This document shows, in pieces, positions 48,048 to 57,903 of a DNA stretch of 64,000 bases (position 1 is its first letter; every line of letters begins with the position of its first letter). The DNA is from Gracilaria domingensis (lineage: Eukaryota; Rhodophyta; Florideophyceae; Gracilariales; Gracilariaceae). The translations under genes were made by a program, and so were the position numbers. A model generated the notes under the pieces. That model saw only the letters and a list, made by a program, of their open reading frames with translations. It searched no databases and was not told the DNA's origin. The stretch lies in contig VCMS01000069.1 of assembly GCA_022539475.1 (NCBI GenBank), forward strand, positions 310,001 to 374,000, in the 5' to 3' direction.

Positions 48048-49304
48048 CTATACGAAAACTGAAAATGAGCGGACAGGAGGACAGAAATACACATCGGCCC
48101 TTTCTGCGAGCTCTTCGTTATAAGATTTCAGGAGCGAATGTCCTCCGGCGGCAACAGCCCCAGCAGAAGAATTTGCCATAGCGTACACGCTTGAAGTAGA
48201 AGAAGATATGGTATCAAAGGTCTGGAAACTGATATCGCATCTCTGAATGCATCTGTCATCTGGAGATAAGCCAGTGGTTGTTATATCAGAACCTCCGCAA
48301 TAAAAGTAACCATCAGCAAACACAATCGCCTGTGGACAGAAAGGAACCTTAGTTGAAGCCACTGTCGAGGCAGTTGGGAGATGGAAAGAAGTAAGGTTTT
48401 TGTCACTGTCTGCGATCATAACAAAGCTCGAATCGCCATGCAAAGCAAGGGCAGATATGTACGCCTTGACAGGTCCCGGGTACGTATGCGTCAAAGAGTA
48501 TACATGAACCAATGGCCTCGGCATCCGGATGTCAAAATGGCGAATCATGCAGTCGTTGCATCCCTGTCGAAAAACGAAGTGAGTTAGGAGTCCTTGTGGT
48601 TCAAGATGTTATTTGGCAGAACTTACGGCCAGGAATACGCTGGGGTCTGTGCTGGTGGCTATGCAATGAGGATATGCGTGCTTTCCGATGCTTTCGCCGA
48701 TCTGCAGGAGTTTCTTTCCACCATCAATGACCTTGACGAAAGTGCCTTCTCCCGTAGCTGCCAGAACAGCGGTGGCTTCTGACTGGTGCCCAAGGGCCAT
48801 AACAGCGTTTACCTGCAAACCACCAAGAAGTACTAACGGGACTACTCTTCCACCAGTATCGCTGCCAAGGATGAGCTTGATTAATCGCTTCCAATCAAAG
48901 CAGAGGAGACCGCTGTCGGTAGCCGCATAGAGATGGCCCTGAGTTATTTCAATTCCGTTGATGGAGCCATGTTTTGATAAGTCCTGAACTATACACTTTT
49001 GGGGAGCAAGTGGTGAAGTGTAACATGAAAGCGCAATGGAAGAAAGAGCGAAAAGCTTTAGGAGGCCATTTGTTGTTCCTGCGGCAAGGAACGCGCCTGA
49101 TGGGTCGAATTCTAAAGCGAAGACAAGTGTTGTTGAATCAGAAATGCGTCGGCGCAAGTACTTCTTGTACGCCTCAATATCGAAGAAGGCCATCGCTAAA
49201 TTTCTATTCGAAGCTTGCGAGAACAGTAGCACAGATTGAGAAGAAGAATATTGATTGTTTGTGCCGGCATCGGAGAAGGGCCTGAGGTGCCTCCTCACCT
49301 TCAT
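48048..49304 (-). CDS. WD40 protein, THOC6-like, two exons
   Basis: Exons 49304-48627 and 48563-48048 join across a 63-bp intron (GTAAGT...TTTTTCGACAG), phase 0, so that DPSVFLA continues into GCNDCMIRHFDIRMP, a proper WD blade. Total 397 residues. The repeats are degenerate: LVFALEFDPSGAFLAAGTTN, LLKLFALSS, GLLCFDWKRLIKL and YFYCGGSDITTTG. The first blade and the end, AAGGHSLLKSYNE...VRSFSVFV, resemble THOC6, a subunit of the THO/TREX mRNA-export complex; the match is suggestive only. A second ATG at 49193 (MAFFDIEAYKKYLRRR) could be the true start. Confidence 0.75.
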
Positions 49305-50058
49305 AGATTTGCCATCGCCTCAAGTTTCCTGAAAGAAACTTGGGAAGACCTGCTACGTTGATCTAATCCACAGGATTACTACGGATAATTATCGCATTAC
49401 TTGATTTCAAATCTTTACGTGCCAAATGCTGCACACATTCAGTTCAAATTCAGCAACATCCTAGCTAGCCTCGGAGCTCTCAGAGCTTCACAGCACGAAA
49501 GCCATTGAGTCGAAAGATGCCCCCGAAAGTTATGAGCTCGTGTGAAGGCTACAACGTATCATCGAGATCAGCAGCATGTACCAAAGGTACACGGGATACC
49601 GAGATGCGTGCGAAGGTGTACGTTTGTGGAGCAGGAGCGGATTCGCTGTGGATAACTTGGAAATTCGCGGCCAGACCATCGCGTGGTGCTGAGCTTCATC
49701 GTCGTGTGCCGATGTAAACGTGTACGGCGTGTGCAGCCCGGAATGACTGAGAGCACCGCTCTGCGAGTTCGAATGCCCCATGTGTGCTGTCGCGGACACG
49801 CAGTCAAAAACAAACGGCTGCCGTTCTCGTCTCAAAATGCTTAGACGCCAGCACGGATGCCTGCCTGTGGCTGCGACCGTCACCGTCTCGCCCCTTCTGC
49901 GCCAGCCGCGTACTTTATTCCACAGTGAAGGCGACCCATCTGTCTAACTGACCGAGTCCGACTGCGAGCGTTTTCTGCTTCTCCGACCAGGCGCTCTTGT
50001 TTTTCCGCTCTTCCCGTACAAATTCTATTCACCAGAGTCCCAACGCACAGCCTTAAAA
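49305..50058. promoter_or_regulatory. Divergent promoter WD40 gene / SND3
   Basis: 754 bp between divergent ATGs. A small hairpin CAAGTTTC-6-GAAACTTG lies around 49321-49342, just upstream of the WD40 gene. Nothing else noticed. Confidence 0.35.
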
Positions 50059-50856
50059 ATGAGTTCGAAGAATATGGTGGTTATGTTGGGTACCATGTAC
50101 TTGCTCAAGAAGGTCGATCAAGAGGAACCCATTGTTCTGTTTTACGCCCGCCTTGCCTTCGTTGCGTACATATTGGTCGTGACTTCGCTCTACGCGCTAC
50201 TGCACTGGCGGATTACATCACGATGTGATCTAACACCGGTAACTGTACCACTCAAATCCAAATCTCCATCATTTAAAGAGGCCATGGAACAAGCCCAGAA
50301 GGCAGCCGAGGAACAATCTCAAACAACAGAAACGTCGGAAGCAAAGGACGAAGACAAATCACAAGATAGTGAAGATAAGGACAAGTCGAACAGCGATGAG
50401 CCTAAGACTGAAACCATTACTACTATGGAGTATGATTTACGTACACTTTCGGGAGCCAGAAGAAGTTGGGTAATGAATTGCCTCATACTGGCAGCCATCA
50501 ATTACAAAACCGAATCTGTCAGTGCGATAGTCATGTCACCATTTATGACCCTTATTAAGTTGCTCACAGAGGACCCGCTTTTCCTTATCCATATATGCGG
50601 CGCTCCGGCAGTTGAGAAGTTGAAACGGCCCTTCCCCGCCCCAGAGAGTCCTTTTGCCGCGTTGTTTAAGGAAATGGCTCCAAAAGACCCTTCGCCTGCT
50701 AAACAACCAAAAGATGACAAGCCAGTCATAGAAGAGCTTCACGGGGATAGCGAAAGTGAGGGGGAAGACTCAGGGCCAACAAGACTCACCGATCTTGGTG
50801 ACGATCATATCAAGAGCGATTTTGACGAAGAAGAAGAGCCGAAGAAGACTAAGTAA
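50059..50856 (+). CDS. SND3: SND3/PHO88 ER-targeting protein
   Basis: The 265-residue protein starts at ATG. PHO88/SND3 is an ER membrane protein of the SRP-independent (SND) targeting route. The N-terminal part MVVMLGTMYLLKKVDQEEP corresponds to yeast MLVMMQLSRRIDMEDP. A membrane segment (LAFVAYILVVTSLYALLHW) follows. After a charged, Ser/Asp/Lys-rich insert (about 75-125) come TTMEYDLRTLSGARRSWVMN and LIHICGAPAVEKLKRPFPAP, the conserved end (yeast HLFGKPATGDLKRPFKAP). The acidic insert and tail make it longer than yeast PHO88. It pairs functionally with EMC3 in ER membrane-protein biogenesis, though the genes are not adjacent. Confidence 0.85.
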   Translation: MSSKNMVVMLGTMYLLKKVDQEEPIVLFYARLAFVAYILVVTSLYALLHWRITSRCDLTPVTVPLKSKSPSFKEAMEQAQKAAEEQSQTTETSEAKDEDKSQDSEDKDKSNSDEPKTETITTMEYDLRTLSGARRSWVMNCLILAAINYKTESVSAIVMSPFMTLIKLLTEDPLFLIHICGAPAVEKLKRPFPAPESPFAALFKEMAPKDPSPAKQPKDDKPVIEELHGDSESEGEDSGPTRLTDLGDDHIKSDFDEEEEPKKTK

Positions 50857-51613
50857 AACGCTAATACGCAGTGTTCGCCTTCACGGACAATCAATGTATC
50901 TGCTACTTTCAACAGTCGTTAGGAAACTTCGTGCCATCTTTTGAAGAACTTAACTTTTGAGATTTACAGGGATTCCGTGCTTTTCACGTTTTACCTTGCA
51001 GAACCGGTACTCTTTGTTCCGCCGATGCATCCGTGCTCTGCATTTGCTCACGAACGACCGTGTTGATATGAGGATTCGAACCGGAAGAGAAGTTTTGTCT
51101 TATTTGAAACGGGATTTGTTTGTCGATTACCCATCAGAGCCGTAATTGTCATCCGAGTGTATGAAGAACTGGCGAGTTGGAACCTAGAACACAGTTTCAA
51201 CACGCCGAGATGGTAACGTAGGCTTTCAAAACTGTCAACAAAAAAGTAAACCCTACGAGCTATTGCGGTTATACTAGTTTTCACCTGCTGTTTTCTCCTT
51301 TATCTCTACGTAAACAAATCTAATGAGTAAGACGTAATCTGTTAGCCTGGATTGTGTCGCGCAACGTGGGAGTCCCGTGTACTGAGGCAGCAATATGCAA
51401 GGCTTAGAAGTGGCCATCAGATAGCTTTCGGTCCGGTCACATGAAGAACTCATCGGCGCTTACCTCCCCTGCTTTTGCTACTTCCAATCAATATGCTTCC
51501 CATAGTTCTGGAAACCATCGAAAAGTTAGTTTAAGTCTACTGTACCGAATGCGATCAAAAGTGGTTCCTAAACCTGAGTCAGTTACATTACGTTAGAATC
51601 CGTACAGAAGTAA
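50857..51613. other. Convergent intergenic region
   Basis: 757 bp between the stops of SND3 (+) and the Ser-rich gene (-). A 47-codon + strand tail after an acceptor-like TTTTACCTTGCAG (about 50987-51000) reads RYSLFRRCIRAL and ends 51145. It recalls a LYR motif but has no ATG exon, so it is not annotated as a gene. Confidence 0.35.
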
Positions 51614-53008
51614 CTAGTTATTGTGAAGTGGTCCCCTTCCTCGCCTCTTTTTCATGGTGCCTTCCGCAGACATGCAACTTGATCCCACCGCGGTATCTAC
51701 ACTAGATATATTTGGAGGTGTCGCGGTAGAACCTGCATCCGCACCACCTTGAGCAGTTGTAGGCACAGGAATAGTGCGTGACCCTAAAGCTGTACTATCA
51801 CGGGGCTTCCTTCTCGTTCTTGTGCATATGCCTTCTCGCCGGAAAGCACTTCCCTGAGTTGCCTGTACAGGGTTCGACCCTTCTGCGGGCCTCATTGTCT
51901 TCGAGAGAACAGGCTGGAGCACATCAGAGCCGTTTGAAGAGCCTTGAGGAAGCTTAATCGCCCCTTTTGCGGTTGATACGTTGGCAAATGCGCTGTTATG
52001 CAAAGCTTGCCCGTCAAGAGTTTGTGAACGTTGCCCATCCTCCGTATCGAGGGAGTCGGCAGTTGTTGGATGCCTTGGATGCACCGGTACAGAACTCCCT
52101 CTTGCTAGACGTTTTGGTTTCGCAGAAGACGGAAATGCTGAAGCGGACGGAGCTTTCCGTTGATATGCACCATCAGTGTTGCTCAAACTTGACTTGGGAG
52201 GAAATCGTTTAGTGGCCATTCCGCTTCGAAGCGCTGACTCAAAAGAACCTTCTACCAGTTCTGGTCCATGACCTTGGCGAGATGCATTTCCCAACTGTGA
52301 AATGCTATCCTCTCTCGAAGATTCGTGAGCACGCAGTGCCCTTGAAGAGCTTCCCGCAGCCCTACTTGCTCCATGCCTTTTTTGCTCAGAACTGGTAGAG
52401 GATGACTTCAACATTGCCTCGTATGAGCCCTCAACGCAAGCAGACTGCTTTGCAGGACGTGGCGGTTTGCTTCCCAGTACAGTTGGCGCGGAATCTGACG
52501 CATCCGATTGGAAAGCGGTAGCTTCTGGCGGTTCAACATCTTGTCCTCGTGGTGGCGCTGAGATTGCTGGTGGAAGTATTTGTTTCGGACTTCCATCGCT
52601 ATAGGCTTGTTCCAATTCAGAACGCGTCCGCGCTACGGCATGAGACGGTGAGTGGGAAGCAGACGGTACACGGCCAGAACCAAGCGAAGCAGAAGAATTT
52701 GAGAGCTGTTCGCGAAATCTCGTATCGTATTCCTCTTCTCTTGACTGCTGTTCCGATACCTGTTCTATGAGTTGATCACGACTCCACGCGCCAAAGGAAT
52801 TATGTGCCACTACCGGTTGCTGTGGTTCTGCCTCTGGCGGTTGGTCGGAACTCCACCAATCCGGTGAAGCAGACGAAGGAGCGTTGTCGAATTCGTTTCG
52901 GCGAGAGTTGTCTAGAGGTGCGATAATCTGCGAGCGTTTCTTGTCCTTGTCGTATTCCCTTTTCGCGGCTTTCGCGGCCTTAAGGGCGCCAATTGCGATG
53001 AAAACCAT
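51614..53008 (-). CDS. Ser-rich intrinsically disordered protein
   Basis: The 464-residue protein starts at ATG. The N-terminus MVFIAIGALKAAKAAKREYD is amphipathic and basic and could be a membrane-binding helix. The rest is low-complexity Ser/Ala/Pro/Arg with scattered GSF/GSY-containing units (VEGSYEAMLKSS, VEGSFESALRSG, ATQGSAFRRE, HNSAFANVS). These recur every 40-60 residues and may be short linear motifs. The end is basic (KKRRGRGPLHNN). No domain recognised. A shadow-free long frame and conserved motif spacing suggest a real gene, possibly a scaffold. Confidence 0.7.
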   Translation of the reverse strand: MVFIAIGALKAAKAAKREYDKDKKRSQIIAPLDNSRRNEFDNAPSSASPDWWSSDQPPEAEPQQPVVAHNSFGAWSRDQLIEQVSEQQSREEEYDTRFREQLSNSSASLGSGRVPSASHSPSHAVARTRSELEQAYSDGSPKQILPPAISAPPRGQDVEPPEATAFQSDASDSAPTVLGSKPPRPAKQSACVEGSYEAMLKSSSTSSEQKRHGASRAAGSSSRALRAHESSREDSISQLGNASRQGHGPELVEGSFESALRSGMATKRFPPKSSLSNTDGAYQRKAPSASAFPSSAKPKRLARGSSVPVHPRHPTTADSLDTEDGQRSQTLDGQALHNSAFANVSTAKGAIKLPQGSSNGSDVLQPVLSKTMRPAEGSNPVQATQGSAFRREGICTRTRRKPRDSTALGSRTIPVPTTAQGGADAGSTATPPNISSVDTAVGSSCMSAEGTMKKRRGRGPLHNN

Positions 53009-54472
53009 TCAAACTCTGGGCAATCTGTAGCTTTAAAACTGAGGTTATCAACACGAAACACGGTGGTCCAAGCTGCTGAACAAACCCAAGGAATCGGACG
53101 GTGAAGGATGCAAGATAGTGTGGAACCACAAAAGACCGTGTCTAGAAAGGCGTGACGTCCATTTATCACAAAAAGAAACGCCCCCTCCCGGTGTAACGTG
53201 TGCAATGCACACACTGTGCATGCGTCTTACTTTCAGTACAGGTACTCGAGCTTTCGATAAATTTTAACGTGTTAATATTAAAAGTTTTGTAGTTTGCGGC
53301 TGTGAAGTCGTGGGAGAATCTCCCCACATCATCACTGATGGTTCATCAGATGCGGCACAGCCAGCCGCTCAAGTCGACTGCGAAAGGGTGTCACGCTTTT
53401 CTCTCTCTCTTCAAGAGAGTCTCTTGTGGCGTTTCTCGAGGCGTTTATCAATGATTTCAGGTTCTTGCCCGATTTGAATCTCTTTATGGGTATCCTCAAC
53501 TGTTGTTGCGTGAAGAGGATCATCGCTCGAGCCTTCACGATTTTTATGACGATGTGAGTACGCAACGCATGAACTGAGCCTACGGTTAAAAAGATTAAGC
53601 TACACGATAGACATACAAAAGAGCTCCGTCCGCATATGAACACAGGGGAAAACAAATGTATTAAACGAGCTGTGTTCCAAAAAGTGAGTACACAAGAAGT
53701 TCACCAATGCAGTAGGATAACTGCTTCGAACGAGAAAAACACTTGCGGATGCTAGAATAGGCAACTTGGTAGGGACTCACTTTGAACTCAATGCCAGTCT
53801 GTATACAAAGCAGAACGCACGTGCGCACAACGCTGGCCAACCTTCCCGGAGGGGAAAGGTGTTTGCTGTTCTGCCAGAACACGTTCAGATCTGGTTTAGC
53901 ACTCTCCGCAAATGGGCTCCGGATCCTTAACAAAGAATCCGCGAAAGCGAGTTAACAACATAGAAGGATCCTCAGGGATTCAGAACACTCCATAACGAAT
54001 GTTCACTTCGACGTGTCTGAAACATTGTGCTGACCGGCGGAGCTGCTCAAACCACTATCTTCTATTCGTCCGTAGTCATATCATGCTTTTGGTGGGTATT
54101 TTCTCCAGCAAATATGTCCCGGTTTCACACCCGGTGCGGGAGCAGAAACACAAAACATAAGCACACCACAAACATCCAGTTAACGAGACCATTGTCCACA
54201 GTCTCATCGTTTTGGGGTGCATCCCCTCAGCTAGCCTGTCTGACAGTTCGTACTGGAACGGCATGAACATGATTCGGACTCGCTCCCCAAAGTGAATCGT
54301 GTTCGAATTTCTTTCCTTCGCATACCAATGTTCTGCTTTACGGAAGGTATCCTAATGCTCCATTACACGTTGGTGATCGGCGGTTTTGAGTCATTAAGTT
54401 GTACGGATGACGGGCAAGCATCAGCGGAAGATATCCTGCGCATCATGATGAGGCAGACCTGCTCGAACATTT
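53009..54472. other. Intergenic, 1.46 kb
   Basis: Short frames on the minus strand (53332-53655, 53661-53933) have no recognisable content. No TE, hairpin or RNA gene noticed. It includes the promoter of the Ser-rich gene and the 3' flank of the sulfotransferase. Confidence 0.4.
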
Positions 54473-55576
54473 CTAATCAACAAGCTCTATACTACAATAC
54501 TTCGTAGGACCACTGGAATACTTGCAGAAGCAATCATTTCGAGCATCTTCAAGCATCTTTTGCCACACGAAACATCCATAAAAGTTGTGACAAAGCTGAT
54601 CCCAATTCTGAACCACTTTACATAAGTTGTCCCCTGTAGCCTTAAAGCGAGATGGCTGAGTCTGCTCATAAGGAAGTCCAAGAAATGTTTGAATGTCTCT
54701 CATAACGTTCTCTCGGTCATACAGATAGTCTTCATACAACACCTCACGAACACATCCATTACCGCCAGTTATAACATGGACAGCGTCAATAATCGCGTGA
54801 TGACTTCGAACCTTGTTACGAATGGTATCGTGAAGGAACTGGAAGTTATCGATACGGAAACGACATCCAGCTCCTTGCTGGCATCGCTGTTCCATGGTTA
54901 CGTTTTCCCTCAGACCTTCTACGACGGCGGTATCATTTAAGTACCTGTGTGAATACTCTCCAACACTCGCTTTGAAAAGGTTTCTTCTATAATTCCATAG
55001 TATTCGTGTTTGATACTTTTCAGCTAGTTTGCGAAATTCATTTGGTTTGTTAAGGATGTGTGTGGGTCTGATCTTAAAGCCTGGCAGTTTTCCTTCTCTT
55101 AAGCCACGCTCGAAGAAAGCAGTCGTAGTTTCCAGGGCTGCAGTTGAATTAAAGACAGGTTGATGATCCACCAACTCGCCTATTTCCATATAAACTTGCG
55201 AATGAGAGCGCAACTCAGATAACACAGCAGAAGAGCCAGAATGTCCCATAAACACGATTAGGAAAGATTTGGCACGCTCGGAGGTTGCAGAGCATTCAGG
55301 AAAAGGTCGTGCATGGCGGGCAGCCCTAGCCACTTGATCATCGTACACTTGAGAACCTTCCGAACCGGATGAGTTTGGGCCAAGAAGAAAACCGAGATAT
55401 CTCGGATGCGTGCGGGAACTGGAAAGAAGGAGCACTAAAATTAGGATAAGAAAAACGGAAACAACAAGCGGACGGAGCAACTTAGAAGGCTGCTTGCGGT
55501 TTTGAAGATATGCCTGGGCAGAGCGACGCGACGAGGCGTGCGAGAAAGCTCTGGTGGCTGAGATATGCACCTTCAT
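54473..55576 (-). CDS. Type II Golgi sulfotransferase
   Basis: The 367-residue protein starts at ATG. The N-terminal cytosolic tail is basic, then a signal anchor (LLRPLVVSVFLILILVLLLS). The catalytic domain starts with the PAPS 5'-phosphosulfate loop FLIVFMGHSGSSAVLSELRS, followed by a 3'-phosphate-binding RRNLFKASVGEYSHRY. EVLYEDYLYDRENVMRDIQTFLGLP near the C-terminus is the usual sulfotransferase helix before substrate residues. Ten or so Cys fit a lumenal enzyme. Such enzymes sulfate wall galactans or glycans; the acceptor is unknown. The window also has a CHGN-like glycosyltransferase, though 26 kb away. Confidence 0.85.
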   Translation of the reverse strand: MKVHISATRAFSHASSRRSAQAYLQNRKQPSKLLRPLVVSVFLILILVLLLSSSRTHPRYLGFLLGPNSSGSEGSQVYDDQVARAARHARPFPECSATSERAKSFLIVFMGHSGSSAVLSELRSHSQVYMEIGELVDHQPVFNSTAALETTTAFFERGLREGKLPGFKIRPTHILNKPNEFRKLAEKYQTRILWNYRRNLFKASVGEYSHRYLNDTAVVEGLRENVTMEQRCQQGAGCRFRIDNFQFLHDTIRNKVRSHHAIIDAVHVITGGNGCVREVLYEDYLYDRENVMRDIQTFLGLPYEQTQPSRFKATGDNLCKVVQNWDQLCHNFYGCFVWQKMLEDARNDCFCKYSSGPTKYCSIELVD

Positions 55577-56394
55577 CTTTGCTAAAGAACAGTGGCGTAT
55601 GAGCGCAGCGAAACGGTAGAGGGGATGGTTTCTACAAGGCTATCCTTACATCCCTACCACTGATACTTTGAAACTACCCTTGGTACTACGTAGCAATCTG
55701 TGGGGCCTGCTGAGTGTGCAAATAAAGCAATTGAGGTTAAGGCGGGCTCTGCGAGCTTGTCTTTGCAGTTTAGGGAACTGTTCACTTTCTTCCTCATGTT
55801 TGATGCCCCCGGATGCAAGCCGTATTGCGGAATCTCTGAATCGAGCCAAATGAAAAGATTTCAAATGTCACCATTGATCACGAACGAATTTCGTCGCGTC
55901 ACGTTCACTCTTTGAGAGCCCTGCACTGACCGGCTACCCCGGGAGCGCGATTGCGTTTACTCTTGTGTTCAAGTGCTCAGGGAACAAAGATCTTGAAAGT
56001 GGATGCGTAAGCATCTATCCTTGGTACGAATGTAACTCATTTGAAGACTTACACCCCTGCAGTCGACGGATTCCGATGATCTCCTTTGCTGCTCATCTCT
56101 TGACATCGTAGATCCTGGTGTCGTTTTTGTGTTGCACCTCTGTGCATCTCGACACGAATCGTTGCGCTTCACGCGTATCACGGCGAAGAGTGAGACAATC
56201 CGTTACATCGCTTGACACGCACAATCGGAAGTGGCCTTCTTTTCTGACGATATATTCCCCAGGAGCCTGAATTGTAGCCTTTCAAAGTCGATGTTGAAGA
56301 CTGTCCGAGTTCGAGACTGTCCAATTTCTTGCGTTCTAATTTCTGTTCCTTTTCCTCAACATATAACTCTGCGGAAGAGGCAAAAGAAGCCATC
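55577..56394. promoter_or_regulatory. Divergent region sulfotransferase / NDUFAF3
   Basis: 818 bp between divergent ATGs. Open frames overlap on both strands and are unconvincing. The NDUFAF3 frame is open to a TTG at 56329. Confidence 0.35.
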
Positions 56395-57039
56395 ATGATC
56401 AGATCAAATATCTTAACACGGCTCCTTCAAAGGCGAGAGAGAAGGTTCTTTTGCTCCAACTCAGAAGCGCAAAAAGCCCCGGAGCTTCGAAAACGCCGAA
56501 CGAAACAACCATTTGATTCACTTGGATACGAACTCATACAAGCAGAAGATGAACGGCAAGCCGTTCATAGAGCAATTATTGACTCCATCGGGGCGACATC
56601 CTTTACCGTAAGTGGGGTTCGCGTTTATGGATCGGTACTAATCATGCCTTTCTTTTCTACGGTTTGGAATGTGGACCACATTCTGCAAATGTGTCCAAGC
56701 TCATTTGCACTGGTGAAACTTATCGTACCACGTCCGGATATAGTGGTTGTCGGTACAGGAGCCGAATCGCTTGTATGTTGTCTACCTCCTTGCCATTGCG
56801 AACACCTACGATGCAACCGTTTCACTAACTCTCGTTTTGCCTTCGCTGGTTGTGCTCCTAAACATCTTTAGCCTCTTTCGGCTAATGTGAAGAATTTCTT
56901 TAGGGAGATTCATGTTAATGTTGAAGCCATGGATACAAAGAACGCATGCCACACTTTTAATGTGTTGAATCAAGAGGGAAGAACTGTTGCTGCGGCTCTC
57001 TTTCCTATAGAATACAGACACGAAGCGCCTACGTCATAG
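56395..57039 (+). CDS. NDUFAF3: Complex I assembly factor 3 (NDUFAF3), two exons
   Basis: Exons 56395-56772 and 56872-57039 join across a 99-bp intron (GTATGT...CATCTTTAG), phase 0, giving 181 residues. The presequence is MIRSNILTRLLQRRERRFF. The DUF498 fold follows: SFTVSGVRVYGSVLIMPFFS, RPDIVVVGTGAESL in exon 1 and VNVEAMDTKNACHTFNVLNQ EGRTVAAALFPI in exon 2, matching human VEVQDTPNACATFNFL and EGRVTGAALIPP. Without the intron the frame would run into unrelated residues. It helps assemble the matrix arm of mitochondrial complex I. Confidence 0.9.
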
Positions 57040-57903
57040 CATCAGTGTGCAATCATGGGCTCTTTAAGTTTAAAGAACACGAGGATATTAAGATACGTCT
57101 CATTAACTGTCAAAACCTCTTGATCGATTGTTCATGGAAGCAGATGTAGATAAAGAGCAGGTCATCGCCCACTAGCCTCCGTCAAGAGAGATGAGATTAC
57201 TTTCTTTTTGGTGAATGGATATCGAATGCGGTTGGATTTCAAAAAGATGTCAACATGCTTTGCGCTTATTGCAAACAAGTCGAAGTTGGAACTAGTCATT
57301 TCAATGGGCGAGGGAGTTCAAGAGCCAATCGACAAGCTGGATCTTGAAAGAAGGCTCTCAGCAACAATGAAGGACACATTGGATCCGCCTTCTCGTGGTG
57401 CTCCTGTCTTCCGATACGGAAGCGAAACGGATCGGATACCAGGACTCTGAAGGAGACCAACATCTTTCGGGCCGAACAAGATGAAACAAGAATGAACTTG
57501 TCCTCAGCACCTTCCTTCTTTCCACTGCACCCGCCACCAGCCAAAATTAGCGAGCTTGAGATGTTTAGGGGATTTTGGTTTAGATTCTGAAGTCTCGAAT
57601 CCTGTTCCTGTGGTTTAAAGGTGCCCGTATGTCGGACTACTCAGGAATTTGCGCGAGAGTTTGAGATATGGTCATCGTTCGAGGATTCTCATCTTTCTCG
57701 GTTTCTTTCTTTATTGTGTTCCCGAGTCGGTAGAGACAACTTGTTAGTCAACGTCAGGCTATAGGAATTGCCATGCGTGCGTTTCAAATGACAAACGAAA
57801 ACTCCACGCTACAACTGACGCTACTGCCGAGGAGTACTCATATTGTACAACTCCATTGTGAGATATATATATCATCAATACATCCCTCGTCCTTTATGTG
57901 CAG
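57040..57903. other. Convergent intergenic region
   Basis: 864 bp between NDUFAF3 (+) and the antiporter (-). An 80-codon + frame (57208-57450) begins at TTG and is not recognised. No repeats of note. Confidence 0.4.

Noticed and set aside
51060-51080. GGATTCGAACC, the complement of a tRNA T-loop
   Set aside because: No acceptor, D or anticodon stems can be paired around it.
50957-51145. Short + frame with RYSLFRRCIRAL, resembling a LYR-motif protein exon
   Set aside because: It starts at TTG, no in-phase ATG exon was found, and the match is too short. It is mentioned under the intergenic entry only.
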